A stretch of DNA of 64,000 nt from Sthenelais limicola (Eukaryota; Annelida; Polychaeta; Phyllodocida; Sigalionidae): positions 11,312,386-11,376,385 of the forward strand of contig OW804094.1 of assembly GCA_942159475.1 (NCBI GenBank). The letters are read 5' to 3'. A program made the translations under genes and the position numbers. Under the pieces are notes generated by a model. That model made no database searches and was not told the DNA's origin. It saw only the letters and a list, made by a program, of their open reading frames with translations. This document shows, one piece after another, positions 47,501 to 51,784 of this stretch (positions are counted from its first letter, which is position 1; each line of letters opens with the position of its first letter).

Positions 47501-48790
47501 ACCAACGAGCATGTTATGAGGCTGGCTAACGACGCTTATGTGTCAGATTTTCAGAAAATGTACAATTGGCCTTCACCAATCCTCTCAAATAACCCATATT
47601 TCAGACGAAAATAAAGTTCAAAATCCAGTTCAACCTAACCAAACAGATTGCTAGAATCAATGCAATGCCAAATATACTCGAATTTACCAAGTATTGACCA
47701 AATTTCAGCTTAATTTAACAGAATTTACTCAATGTGTACAGCTGCCAATTGTGCATTTTCTGAAAATCTGTTAATCAAGTTAATGACCACACAAAAAGTA
47801 AAGGGTTAGACGTTTAACATAAGCATGAATCAATTACTACCCAAGAATTTCTTTTAATGCATAATACAATATATGGTAATGATTATGATATTTGGGTCAG
47901 ATTTTCAGTAAATCTACAATTGGCAGTTCTACACATTTAGAAAATTATGCTAAATTATACCGGAAAATGAAGAATACCGGATATATCTGAATATATTTGG
48001 TATTGCATTAATTTCAAGTATCAGTCCTGTTATATCAAACTGCATTTTGAAGCTCATTTTTGTTTAACTGTGGGTTATTTGAGAGGGTTGGTGAAGGTCA
48101 ATTGTACATTTTCTGAAGATCTGACCCATATGATTCTTTTTTCTCTTTTCTTCCTTTGCCCAAGATATGAATAGATAAAGCCACACAATTCATCAATGAA
48201 CAATGAACTTATTATTATACCTAATGGCACGATGGCAAACGGAGTGCTATTAGGCATTTATTACATACTAAATCAACAAGAGAACTCGATTTTAATAGTA
48301 TTTTACCTTACTTTCCATCAATCTTGTGGATATTTGGCTCCAATAGCACATAGCCTGTGCTATTTGACTTTTCAAATAGCACCCCTGAATAGCACCCCTG
48401 AAATAACATATATGTATGTTATAAAAGTTTTAATCACTCTCTCTAATTATTTCAGATGCCAAGGATTATGTCCAGTTTACAGGTTTGCCCCTCCGCTATG
48501 TTACTCACAGCGGCGAGGATGTGGGAATCTACGCAAAGGGTCCCATGGCACATTTGTTCCACGGGGTTCATGAGAATCTTTATACTGCACACGCTATGAG
48601 TTATGCACTTTGTGTGGGGCAGTACAAGAACAACTGTGCCAGAGTAAATGAACAAGGGACCGCTCAGGCGTATGCTGCTGCCGCGCCCTCTACAGGCGCA
48701 GCTGTGCAAACCCATACTTCAATGTCTACATTTCATCTGTCATTGTATGTGTTGATCTTTATCATTGCCTGCATTTTCTACCAGCAGTAG
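14446..48790 (+). CDS. ALP: Alkaline phosphatase, GPI-anchored, 11 coding exons
   Basis: The gene encodes a secreted zinc/magnesium phosphomonoesterase of the animal alkaline phosphatase family, expected on the outer cell surface. Joined exons: 14446-14527, 29812-30038, 31799-31973, 33624-33796, 35146-35250, 35598-35694, 37911-38057, 38488-38679, 41868-41952, 46740-46846, 48456-48790. They total 1725 nt, exactly 574 codons plus TAG, and all junctions are GT/AG with matching phases. In order one sees: a signal peptide ([12 protein letters not shown]); the metal-site FMGDGMG; the nucleophile region [43 protein letters not shown]; the metal-site [35 protein letters not shown]; and a C-terminal Ala/Ser/Thr stretch followed by a hydrophobic tail ([12 protein letters not shown]) typical of a GPI signal. 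The length is close to vertebrate enzymes (about 530 residues). Two usually conserved His positions differ (see findings). Introns are large and full of transposons. Confidence 0.95.
14681..15083. mobile_element. GTGATGTG-family MITE (ALP intron 1)
   Basis: About 400 bp. The left end has lost its first bases (ATGTGTTTCAGGAAAATGAG), while the right end is intact (CATTTTCCTGAAACACATCA). The inner flank repeats include GCGACTTATGACTCATTTTC and its inverse. Confidence 0.8.
15195..15602. mobile_element. GTGATGTG-family MITE (ALP intron 1)
   Basis: A 408-bp copy with ends GTGATTATGTTTCAGG and CCTGAAACACATCAC. The flanks are CTAT and ATAT, agreeing at three of four positions. Confidence 0.85.
16086..16304 (-). 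mobile_element. GGGTCAG-family MITE (subfamily A)
   Basis: A reverse copy with ends GGATCAGATTTTCAG and TTCTGAGAATCTGACCC. A short deletion sits near the right end. Flanks ATGT and ATAT differ by one base. Confidence 0.85.
16358..16535. mobile_element. Pogo/Tigger-type MITE with TA duplication
   Basis: A 178-bp palindromic element starting CAGTGGAACCTCTCTATTGA and ending GCGAGGTTCCACTG, flanked by TA on both sides. CAGTGGAACCTC ends and TA target sites are characteristic of non-autonomous pogo/Tigger elements of the Tc1/mariner superfamily. Two TGGTCTTAATAG words lie inside. Confidence 0.85.
16812..17045 (+). mobile_element. GGGTCAG-family MITE (subfamily A)
   Basis: A 234-bp copy with a perfect ATTT target duplication (16808-16811 and 17046-17049). 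Confidence 0.92.
17131..17167 (+). repeat. 37-bp conserved motif, copy 1
   Basis: A stretch ending ACAACCACAACGCACCAACA is shared with 48857-48893 at all but three or four positions, while the flanks of the two copies are unrelated. It is probably the preserved end of an otherwise unrecognised element. Confidence 0.65.
17243..17477 (-). mobile_element. GGGTCAG-family MITE (subfamily B)
   Basis: A 235-bp reverse copy. The right end mutated to GACAC instead of GACCC; flanks are TTAT and ATAT. Confidence 0.85.
17940..18095 (-). mobile_element. GGGTCAG-family MITE, truncated
   Basis: A left-end piece (CAGATTTTCAGAAAATGTAC) that runs through the subfamily B interior and breaks off at CTAGGATTGAGG, about 40 bp before the LINE tail. 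Confidence 0.8.
18130..19400 (-). pseudogene. 5'-truncated CR1/jockey-type LINE (end of RT ORF and 3' region)
   Basis: The minus strand from about 19395 encodes [20 protein letters not shown] and [19 protein letters not shown]. It continues through [20 protein letters not shown] to a stop near 18910. This is the C-terminal region of a non-LTR reverse transcriptase ORF; there is no catalytic YxDD core because the copy starts downstream of it. A 3' UTR of about 750 bp runs to an (AT)n-rich tail at 18137-18155. The break at 19395-19400 is a typical 5' truncation. Confidence 0.75.
19481..21112 (+). repeat. Left arm, with ~370-bp tandem subrepeats
   Basis: Subrepeat anchors (TTTGATGAAAGGTCAAGG or close variants) occur at about 20313, 20684 and 21054, a ~370-bp period. 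Each unit contains GTTGCCATGGCAAC-like and TTCTGGAATTTTGC words. Runs of AAGGTCA and TGACCTT occur at each unit boundary; the first unit from 19481 is more diverged. Confidence 0.85.
21235..22607. mobile_element. Nested pogo-like element, ~1.37 kb
   Basis: Inverted ends: CTGTATAACCTCCAATAATA on the left, complement of TATTATTGGAAGTTATATAG on the right, followed inward by GCCAGG. TA lies outside both ends. The general CxGTxxAACCTCC form suggests a pogo/Tigger-type element. Inner sequence near both ends repeats TCTAATA-GCCG words. It carries one 228-codon open frame on the minus strand. Confidence 0.75.
21600..22286 (-). CDS. Hypothetical protein inside the pogo-like element
   Basis: A 228-codon open frame. 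The first third is His-rich ([15 protein letters not shown]), followed by a Cys/Trp-containing piece ([20 protein letters not shown]). Then comes an acidic, Pro-rich stretch ([18 protein letters not shown]), a helix-forming Ala/Leu segment with [11 protein letters not shown], and a C-terminal Thr/Val-rich low-complexity region partly encoded by a GACAGT repeat (21750-21775). I see no transposase catalytic triad or helix-turn-helix, so it is not a normal pogo transposase. It may be captured sequence or an ORF of the host element. Confidence 0.35.
   Translation of the reverse strand: MGLFVGPRCPPPPSGPTSCRYLNHHYTGHSHSHHHTGHMKKFLFTSSMLDIDKWRFCRSGCKIKHAGPWGARCEFVVAAKAKSVQLGGPGEDYGKHLDFSDIELQLINIDDDLPPDDDEPPITKESVDALLLANAASIAQMNALVAKFDLLFGQASGGGGGARPKTTGPPPLTVTVTVTVGQAAPHVYQLPINAPTVTALTTGVTTSTTGVTPTTTVIYINIYAYNLT
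22613..23529. other. Interior of the 9.6-kb element; no gene seen
   Basis: A GC-richer patch at 22848-22885 includes CTGCCGGGCAGTGGGCCGGG. Overlapping small open frames on both strands at 22822-23205 do not resemble known proteins. Confidence 0.4.
23530..23730 (+). pseudogene. Decayed coding fragment of unknown family
   Basis: After a TTTTGTAG that could be a splice acceptor, the frame reads [20 protein letters not shown] and [15 protein letters not shown]. The following [20 protein letters not shown] is in another frame, so at least one frameshift is present. Amphipathic and acidic, possibly a coiled-coil segment of an element-encoded structural protein. Not recognised. Confidence 0.35.
24067..24330 (+). 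pseudogene. Exon-like coding fragment of unknown family
   Basis: After CCTTTCAG the frame encodes [39 protein letters not shown] and [20 protein letters not shown]. The composition and lack of bias toward simple repeats suggest genuine former coding sequence. A GGTAAAG donor-like site lies inside. The fragment is within the 9.6-kb element and may belong to its original gene set. No family assigned. Confidence 0.4.
24592..24816 (+). CDS. Small hypothetical ORF
   Basis: A 74-codon frame with [18 protein letters not shown] and [19 protein letters not shown]. No homologue recognised. It follows the exon-like fragment at 24067 by 260 bp and precedes LINE debris, so it may be another remnant of the same gene. 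Confidence 0.25.
   Translation: MGKSDGILHKLFTLPVAYSFMLTSMYTDPNVQLTPKVNPYNCAMEQLDRAQGYEWFLRPTFSFSDNKKTIHLDQ
24970..25480 (+). pseudogene. Decayed CR1-type LINE reverse transcriptase fragment
   Basis: Translation gives [25 protein letters not shown] then KLLHLGHNN, the segment just downstream of the YADD box in CR1-like elements. Degenerate ...[15 protein letters not shown] sequence follows near 25290-25320. Stops and frameshifts are frequent, so this is an old insertion, now inside the 9.6-kb element. Confidence 0.6.
26073..26333 (+). CDS. Hypothetical ORF in the 9.6-kb element
   Basis: An 86-codon frame starting [20 protein letters not shown], with [20 protein letters not shown] and a basic end ([13 protein letters not shown]). 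The start has an acidic helix and the end is Lys-rich, which would suit a nucleic-acid or structural protein. No family recognised. It stands alone with no partner downstream. Confidence 0.35.
   Translation: MPKPKLLEFEEIVDQLAKQNAQHPKVTTHRQVRLLAQATQPTSSVRYNAGIQPDLTAAGGDLVGAYFYKHFTNTTKKGSKSGKVRH
26404..26451. repeat. Perfect 15-bp hairpin, 18-nt loop
   Basis: AGTGCTGGCCATAGG (26404-26418) is exactly complementary to CCTATGGCCAGCACT (26437-26451). It lies 71 bp after the stop codon of the ORF at 26073, so it could be a transcript 3' structure or a short palindrome of a mobile element. Confidence 0.8.
26619..26809 (+). mobile_element. Short retroposed insert with poly(A) and 14-bp duplication
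   Basis: AAAAGGTCTACTGT occurs at 26619-26632 and 26796-26809. Between them are about 163 bp ending in AATAAATCATGTTTC and a run of A. This is the signature of target-primed retroposition of a polyadenylated RNA. The insert could be the 3' end of a host mRNA, a LINE tail or a SINE; its body is not recognised. Confidence 0.85.
26810..27456. other. Interior of the 9.6-kb element; no gene seen
   Basis: Includes two phrases about an ACTGAGGA word, one the complement of the other (CTGTGTCCACTGAGGA near 27270 and TCCTCAGTGGACACAGC near 27418), which form an inverted pair about 150 bp apart. No open frame of note. Confidence 0.45.
27457..29084 (-). repeat. Right arm, inverted copy of the left arm
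   Basis: Complementary to 19481-21112 in the same order. It includes TATGGCAACACAAAGTATGC and TTGCCATGGCAACA words and ends with GGGCCTTGTGCTCCCTGACT. It lacks coding capacity; several 60-110-codon open frames here are repeat artefacts. Confidence 0.85.
29097..29160 (+). repeat. 60-bp segment shared with 40920-40990
   Basis: GTGGTGGTAAGAAAGTG through GAATGTCTGGCTGAATGAGA parallels GTGGCGGTAAGAAAGTTG through GTATGTCTGAATGAGACC at 40920-40990. It lies just outside the right end of the 9.6-kb element. Possibly the end of an LTR or of another transposon. Confidence 0.5.
29220..29448 (-). mobile_element. GGGTCAG-family MITE (subfamily B)
   Basis: A 229-bp reverse copy with a perfect ATAT duplication (29216-29219 and 29449-29452), 363 bp upstream of ALP exon 2. 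Confidence 0.92.
29812..30038 (+). CDS. ALP: ALP exon 2 (first metal-site Asp)
   Basis: Starts after TTTTCAG and ends ...TCAATG before GTAGGT. It contains the N-terminal helix region ([16 protein letters not shown]) and FMGDGMGI, whose Asp contacts both zinc and magnesium in characterised homologues. It closes with [11 protein letters not shown], in phase 0. Confidence 0.95.
30039..31798. other. ALP intron 2; no other gene seen
   Basis: Contains a short TATCGATTATCTAT-type repeat at 30243-30280 and a poly-T rich start. No element ends recognised. A 20-base phrase (CATTAACATTGAGATATGGG-like) near 30505 is shared with 21135, just inside the left arm of the 9.6-kb element. Confidence 0.5.
31799..31973 (+). 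CDS. ALP: ALP exon 3 (catalytic Ser)
   Basis: Starts after CCTTTCAG with [20 protein letters not shown]; the Ser of TDSAA is the phosphorylated nucleophile in the family. It has four further Cys residues (PYCTIG, ASCGHC, YYCAQ), more than usual for this segment. It ends in phase 1 at GAAG before GTAACA. A MITE begins only 18 bp downstream. Confidence 0.95.
31992..32229 (+). mobile_element. GGGTCAG-family MITE (subfamily A) in ALP intron 3
   Basis: A 238-bp copy with a perfect AAAT duplication (31988-31991 and 32230-32233). The second AAAT is also the left flank of a GTGATGTG MITE. Confidence 0.92.
32234..32590. mobile_element. GTGATGTG-family MITE, right end lost
   Basis: Starts GTGATGTGTTTCAGAAAAAT directly after the AAAT shared with the preceding MITE. 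It breaks off at TCTCCTCTAAAAATATATC. The final ~60 bp including the terminal repeat are missing. Another GGGTCAG MITE begins 9 bp later. Confidence 0.85.
32599..32830 (+). mobile_element. GGGTCAG-family MITE (subfamily B)
   Basis: A 232-bp copy whose right end has mutated to TTCTGGCGATTTCACCC. Flanks ACAT and ATAT. Confidence 0.85.
32831..33623. other. Rest of ALP intron 3
   Basis: A C-run at 32908-32920, a GCAAAAACAAACAAACAAAA stretch near 33350, and a pentamer/decamer repeat of TCTTATTTTA at 33558-33602 immediately before exon 4. No gene seen. Confidence 0.5.
33624..33796 (+). CDS. ALP: ALP exon 4 (Mg-site region)
   Basis: Starts after TTCAAG. Its first six bases are GTAAGT, themselves a perfect donor consensus. 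Encodes [20 protein letters not shown], then AHTVNRKW (with the conserved active-site Arg) and [14 protein letters not shown]. Human enzymes have His where this has Asn in VTNASP. Ends in phase 0 before GTATAT. Confidence 0.95.
34214..34452. mobile_element. ~240-bp inverted-repeat element (ALP intron 4)
   Basis: The left arm TACATGGTTGATTCTCATGA (from 34214) is mirrored by TCATGAGAATCAACCATGTA (ending 34452). Pairing extends inward through GAGCCAATTGTGAAAAATA for about 45 bp, then with gaps. The outer flanks are TA-rich, so a TA duplication is possible. Confidence 0.7.
34645..35053. mobile_element. GTGATGTG-family MITE (ALP intron 4)
   Basis: A 409-bp copy with ends GTGATGTGTTCCAGGAAAAT and TTTTCCTAAAACGGATCAC. 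Flanks ATAT and ATTT agree at three of four positions. The right end lies 92 bp before exon 5. Confidence 0.87.
35146..35250 (+). CDS. ALP: ALP exon 5
   Basis: Starts after CTTGCAG with [20 protein letters not shown], a well-conserved family segment, then [14 protein letters not shown]. 35 codons in phase 0, followed by GTAAGT. Confidence 0.93.
35598..35694 (+). CDS. ALP: ALP exon 6
   Basis: Starts after TATTTTTAG with [20 protein letters not shown], matching the EW...RYVWNRTEL region of vertebrate enzymes. It ends VDRLLG in phase 1 before GTAGGA. Confidence 0.9.
35760..36484. mobile_element. 725-bp element with TTAA flanks (ALP intron 6)
   Basis: Inverted ends GGGTTCTCGAGCCTATTT (35760) and AAATAGGCTCAAGAACCC (ending 36484), flanked on both sides by TTAA. 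TTAA duplications are typical of piggyBac-like and some other cut-and-paste elements. No open frame, so non-autonomous. An internal AAATAGGCCTATATGAAATA lies near 36075. Confidence 0.75.
36574..36861. mobile_element. GTGATGTG-family MITE, short form
   Basis: A 288-bp copy with ends GTGATCCGTTTCAGGAAAAT and TTCCTGGAACACATCAC and a perfect AAAT duplication (36570-36573 and 36862-36865). About 120 bp shorter than the full form because of an internal deletion. Confidence 0.9.
37185..37890. repeat. AGGTCA-rich tandem repeat (ALP intron 6)
   Basis: Two to three diverged units of ~145-150 bp. Each contains TTATCAATGACCTTTNTCAAGG followed by TCAAGGTCA-type words and a CCAAGGTCAAA word, e.g. at about 37194, 37540 and 37705. 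Ends near exon 7 (37911). The same half-sites appear in the arms of the 9.6-kb element but the surrounding sequence differs. Confidence 0.65.
37911..38057 (+). CDS. ALP: ALP exon 7
   Basis: Starts after TTTCACAG with [14 protein letters not shown]. Contains the [14 protein letters not shown] helix and ends FVE, including the Mg-ligand Glu, before GTAAGT (phase 1). Confidence 0.95.
38488..38679 (+). CDS. ALP: ALP exon 8 (Zn ligands)
   Basis: Starts after GTTCAAG. Encodes [20 protein letters not shown] with the zinc-binding Asp and His, then [17 protein letters not shown] with the second Asp-His pair. The residue after the motif is Leu where vertebrate enzymes have His (DHSHVF). Ends in phase 1 before GTAAAT. 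Confidence 0.95.
38854..39087 (-). mobile_element. GGGTCAG-family MITE (subfamily A) in ALP intron 8
   Basis: Reverse copy with ends GGGTTAGATTTTTAG and GAAAATCTGACCT and ATAT on both sides. Confidence 0.9.
39432..39490 (+). mobile_element. GTGATGTG-family MITE, left-end fragment
   Basis: TCTGTTTCAGGAAAATAAAT followed by CACAAGTCGCAAAATTGACA matches the outer 55 bp of the family, then stops. Confidence 0.7.
39605..40204 (-). pseudogene. Possible gag-like remnant (two short minus-strand frames)
   Basis: In transcription order, 40204-39995 encodes an acidic 69-codon piece ([19 protein letters not shown], ending [15 protein letters not shown]). Then 39802-39605 encodes [20 protein letters not shown] and [20 protein letters not shown]. 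The second piece has the look of an N-terminal retroelement gag segment, but I cannot name the family. A poly-T/A tract at 39932-39948 separates them. Alternatively these are exons of a small unknown gene on the opposite strand within ALP intron 8. Confidence 0.35.
40205..41867. other. Rest of ALP intron 8
   Basis: No host gene seen. Includes C/T-rich DNA at 40765-40840, the 60-bp segment shared with 29097 (40920-40990), and a T/A-rich stretch at 41035-41060 resembling a LINE tail on the minus strand. Also holds one arm of the foldback family at 41440-41668. Confidence 0.45.
41440..41668 (-). repeat. Single arm of the 3165-3845 foldback family
   Basis: Parallels 3575-3840: TTATAAAAGTTATGATATTG, then GTCAGATTTCAGCAGAATCT, then GACATGCGCAGTGGCACATG and an end CCCCCTATTG. 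The opposite arm is absent. Confidence 0.75.
41868..41952 (+). CDS. ALP: ALP exon 9
   Basis: Starts after ATATACAG. Encodes [20 protein letters not shown] and LYAVLGYG. Ends in phase 2 before GTGAGT. Confidence 0.85.
41985..42020 (+). repeat. (GAGT)n microsatellite
   Basis: About eight perfect copies of GAGT, 33 bp downstream of ALP exon 9. Confidence 0.95.
42163..42245 (+). repeat. 27-bp tandem repeat, three copies
   Basis: The unit CTTTAAGGTCTTACCCAGGA plus CCAGGCA is repeated three times almost without change. Confidence 0.9.
42311..42548 (+). mobile_element. GGGTCAG-family MITE (subfamily B)
   Basis: A 238-bp copy with both ends. There is a small insertion near the right end (CGAATACATTTATTGTACAT). 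Flanks ACTT and ATGT do not match. Confidence 0.88.
42727..42993. mobile_element. GTGATGTG-family MITE, short form
   Basis: A 267-bp copy with ends GTGATCCGTTTCAGGAAAAT and TTCCTGAAACACATCAC and a perfect AAAT duplication (42723-42726 and 42994-42997). Confidence 0.9.
42998..44325. other. ALP intron 9, middle part
   Basis: A G-run at 43025-43039. A GC-rich patch at 43755-43850 (GGCGCCACCGGGGTCGCGCC) contrasts with its surroundings. The segment 43603-43660 resembles 9655-9715. No gene or RNA recognised. Confidence 0.45.
44326..44675 (+). repeat. 21-bp minisatellite, 16.7 copies
   Basis: The unit is AACTAGTCCATCGAAACGTC plus A. Variants are ordered: four copies with GAAACATC, three with GAAACGTC, then mostly GCAACGTC with single TCAACGTC and GAAACGTC copies, and a decayed last unit. 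Because 21 is divisible by three and the unit has no stop, both strands are open for ~125 codons; these are artefacts. Confidence 0.97.
44676..46739. other. ALP intron 9, last part
   Basis: No gene or element ends recognised. 46130-46260 is CpG-rich compared with its surroundings (GCGCATGCGCGCTGTGC, AGCGAAAAGCGCGC). It could hold a regulatory site, but nothing decides this. Confidence 0.45.
46740..46846 (+). CDS. ALP: ALP exon 10
   Basis: Starts after CCTTTAAAG. Encodes [16 protein letters not shown] and ends TQDLDSGLA in phase 1 before GTACGT. A GTGATGTG MITE starts 17 bp downstream. Confidence 0.85.
46863..47252. mobile_element. GTGATGTG-family MITE (ALP intron 10)
   Basis: A 390-bp copy starting GTGATGTGTTTCAGTGAAAT. 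The right end is shortened to CATTTTCCTCAC. ATTT flanks both sides (46859-46862 and 47253-47256). Confidence 0.87.
47281..47503 (-). mobile_element. GGGTCAG-family MITE, degraded
   Basis: CTGAAAATGTACAATTCATC at the left and GATTGTACATTTTCTGAAAA then TCTGACC at the right. Internally diverged from both subfamilies, so probably an old copy. Confidence 0.75.
47540..47770 (-). mobile_element. GGGTCAG-family MITE (subfamily B)
   Basis: Left end mutated to GTGTCAGATTTTCAG; the right end has TTGTGCATTTTCTGAAAATC and has lost GACCC. Confidence 0.83.
47894..48127 (+). mobile_element. GGGTCAG-family MITE (subfamily A)
   Basis: A 234-bp copy with both ends and flanks ATTT and ATAT, 328 bp before ALP exon 11. 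Confidence 0.88.
48456..48790 (+). CDS. ALP: ALP exon 11 (last Zn His and GPI tail)
   Basis: Starts after TTATTTCAG. Encodes [35 protein letters not shown] (last zinc-ligand His region), then [18 protein letters not shown], an Ala-rich linker and a hydrophobic end with two final Gln before TAG. This fits cleavage and GPI attachment just before the hydrophobic tail. Confidence 0.95.
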
Positions 48791-49700
48791 CTAGGTATCA
48801 ACTGGGTCTCCTCTCATGATGTTGGTTTAAGAAATGCCCTAAGTTGTGGTGCATCCTTAATAGGGAGATTTAGCAACCACAACGCACCAACATAACTATC
48901 TTAATCTAATAATTATAAATTCATATATTGGCTTATAGCTTGAAACTGGTAAGGTGACATGCACTCCAAGATTATATTTGTAAGTCCGAAAGAATTTTAG
49001 ATAATACATTGTTCTGTAATTATCTGGCAAATGTTTAGTTTAAATTCTATTAACTATACACTATTTTGAGTTCATGCAGGGACATGTTGGTTTAAGGGAC
49101 ATTCCTGCTTGTTGTTGCATCTATGGTTTGGAGTTAGACACCTTATCAGTGATGTAACTGGGTCGGCCGATGGACTCTGGGCTCAGCATGAGAGAACCAG
49201 TTATTAATGAAATATAGAACCGAGGGCGTTGCCATTTTAGGAAATGGCATATTATACTGAAAATGTATAGTATTAATTTGTTTTATCATTTCATTAGTGA
49301 GCATGATATATTCCCAATAGTAATAATATGACGCAATGTTTCAATAGTGTTTATTTCTTCCAAATTAGCAAATGGTCATAAATAATGTGATGTCTTTTGT
49401 TTTAGTTTGCTCCTAGAGTTAATTCAAAAAGTAGAATAAAACTAAGGGAACATGTCATGTTCACTTCTATTTAATCAATCAATATATTATTCTCTAAATA
49501 TAAATTGCTTGTTGGAAATGCATAGTATTAAGTATTTGATGCTAAATTGAGTTGTCCTTTCAAGGCTACACTTAGGATTTCCTAATGTAGAAGACTTTAA
49601 AAATAATTAGTATTTTTTTATTGCTTCTCTTATATATAATCAACCATACCAGTGATATCATGTATGTGAATGCATGATGATTTTAATAAAATCTTGGCTT
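48791..49700 (+). other. Probable ALP 3' UTR and downstream sequence
   Basis: AT-rich, with no second gene. It contains the second copy of the 37-bp motif (48857-48893). The best poly(A) signal candidate is AATAAA at 49685-49690, but other A/T-rich candidates exist closer to the stop. Confidence 0.4.
48857..48893 (+). repeat. 37-bp conserved motif, copy 2
   Basis: Matches 17131-17167 (GCAACCACAACGCACCAACA) with unrelated flanks. Here it lies 66 bp after the ALP stop codon. Confidence 0.65.
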
Positions 49701-50003
49701 CTTCTTCTGGCACTGACAGACGCTAGATGATTTATTTCATTTGGTATAACTTTTATATATTAATTGTTCCCGAATCACGCCAGCCAATTTAAGGATTACA
49801 ATGCGCACGCATGTGCAGTGCATGTAAATCGTATTTAAACCCATGTTTTCACCAATAAAAGTTACGTCTAAACAGGACGAATCTCTGCTTGATTATTCAT
49901 AGAGTTAGGCTAGCCTAGACTCTCTTTCTATTAATATTTATATGATATCTCCAATACTCTACTGCAAGCTACCCTATAGATACCTCGGAGATATTCCATA
50001 CAT

Positions 50004-50133
50004 GGGTCAGATTTTCACACGCAATGCTGAATATACTCGAATTTACCTAGTATTAACCAAATTGCAGCCTAATTTAGCAGAATTTACTTAAAGTGTAGGG
50101 CTGCCAATTGTACATTTTCTGAAGATCTGACCC
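50004..50133 (-). mobile_element. GGGTCAG-family MITE, internally deleted
   Basis: A 130-bp copy: the left end GGGTCAGATTTTCA is joined directly to the distal half, ending TTCTGAAGATCTGACCC. Flanks ACAT and ATAT. Confidence 0.88.
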
Positions 50134-50285
50134 ATATATCAAAATCAATCCTATGGTTGTAGAATAAGTGTTATCCAGAAAGTATCCGCGCACAAGGATA
50201 ACAAATTTGCATGGTTAGTTTAGTAAGATTGAGTCTTCATATCTCCCTGTATTTGTTAAAACGATGCCAAAGTTGGGTCAGATTT

Positions 50286-50520
50286 GGGTCAGATTTTCAG
50301 AAAATGTACAATTCGCCTTCGCCAATCTTCTCAAATAACCCAAATTTCAGATGAAAATAAAGTTCAAAATACAGTTCAACCTAACCAAACAGATTGCTAG
50401 AATTAATGCAATGCTGACTATACTTGGATTTACCTAGTATTGACCAAATTGCAGCCTGATTTAGCAGATTTGACTAAATGTGCACAGCTCCCAATTGTAC
50501 ATTTTCTGAAAATCTGACCC
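50286..50520 (-). mobile_element. GGGTCAG-family MITE (subfamily B)
   Basis: A full 235-bp reverse copy preceded by an extra partial end (GGGTCAGATTT at 50275-50285), so the left terminus is duplicated. The right flank is AATT. Confidence 0.88.
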
Positions 50521-50665
50521 AATTATGTTTCCTCGCCAACATCTGCAGAACCCGGAGACCCGGCTACTAGGGCTAAACTTCGTCACAGAAACAATTGAGG
50601 GTTGTCAGGATTCGTGTTTTGCTTGACGACTCTAAATGTTTTATATTTTATTAAATAAAATGTCC

Positions 50666-51133
50666 GGCACGTTATGGTGACATAGAAACTTCCCAAATAT
50701 ATATTATATGCTCAAATTCCGAAGATAACTAAAATATTCAAATACATTCTTTATTATGTGTTGTATATGGATATATATGGTTATATCGAGAACGCAACAT
50801 GACTGAACAACCGGAAGTGCTCGCTGCTCGGCAACACGTGCCAAACTTGAACATTGAACTCTCACTCTAAAGCTGTCATTCAGTCGGTGAAGCCTGTTTT
50901 TTTTTGCTATTTGTCAGGAGATTTCACCTAATTCTCTACAAATCTGACACCATGGGCTATTGCAAAGCTTGCGAACGTGATCATCCCCATCCGGGGGAGA
51001 ATAAGTGTAAATATAGGAAATATAGGTATATGGGAGAATACATTGAAAACTATCTAAGACATATATCCACTTGACCCATCTTGGTGTATAAATCAATTTT
51101 TATTCTAGGTTTAGATAGGCACGTTATGGTGAC
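50666..51133. repeat. 16-bp direct repeats bounding a 436-bp segment
   Basis: GGCACGTTATGGTGAC occurs at 50666-50681 and 51118-51133. The bounded segment holds a short open frame with a good start context, a poly-T tract and a CACGTG box (50836-50841). It could be an insertion with target duplication, although no A-tail is seen at either border. Confidence 0.7.
50952..51074 (+). CDS. 40-residue ORF with a possible zinc-binding pattern
   Basis: Starts at ACACCATGG, a strong initiation context. Encodes MGYCKACERDHPHPGENKCK and then a basic/aromatic tail (YRKYRYMGEYIENYLRHIST). CxxC followed by HPH and a third Cys could form a zinc knuckle. No family recognised. It lies between the 16-bp direct repeats. 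A chance ORF cannot be excluded at this length. Confidence 0.35.
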   Translation: MGYCKACERDHPHPGENKCKYRKYRYMGEYIENYLRHIST

Positions 51134-51621
51134 TTCCTCAGACATTTTTTCATTGCAAATCAACCACTCGATTATTAGAAATATATTTTTTTCAAATTAT
51201 TCAGTAGCCAGGGTCATGATATGAACTTTGAATAAATGTGTAACAATGATTTGACATCATTATTCTTTCTTTGCACACTTTTTCCCATAATTAGTAAGAT
51301 TTTCTTTAAAGTTTGGGCAATAAAACAGAGTTGTTTTCCCCTAGAATTAAAAATATTGGTGCCAGATATGTAAAAGTGGAGTATTTCTGATGTATTTTCA
51401 GTCGGGGAAACGAACAGAATTGGTTAAGATACCTCCAGACCAAGATTTCTCATTGAAAATGCAAAAATCTATTTCATAGTCATATGTCGACCAATTGGTG
51501 GATTAGACAAGATTCGGAATGGGATATGCTGATAGAGATATGCTGGTAGATTTTGGAATTTTTAGAGACTTACCATGGAAGTTGAATTAAAATTTAGATT
51601 TTTATGAGCAACTCAGTGGGT
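51134..51621. other. No gene seen
   Basis: AT-rich flank on the 3' side of the DIRS element. The words GATATGCTGATAGA and GATATGCTGGTAGA are adjacent near 51525-51550. Confidence 0.45.
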
Positions 51622-51668
51622 TGCGGGAGTAAATAGAGATTCCGCGCCGTGGTATCACATGACTTCAG
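51622..51668 (+). repeat. DIRS inverted terminal repeat, 3' side
   Basis: TGCGGGAGTAAATAGAGATT followed by CCGCGCCGTGGTATCACATG and ACTTCAG. Complementary to 58861-58907 except for about four positions. Confidence 0.9.
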
Positions 51669-51784
51669 ACTTCAGATTGGAGAAAAGCTGCAATGATACA
51701 TTAATGCAAGCAACATCGTCACTAATTAATAATATACTTAACCATGGATAATATAAAATTTATGAGATCAGGGAGGGTCTAATT

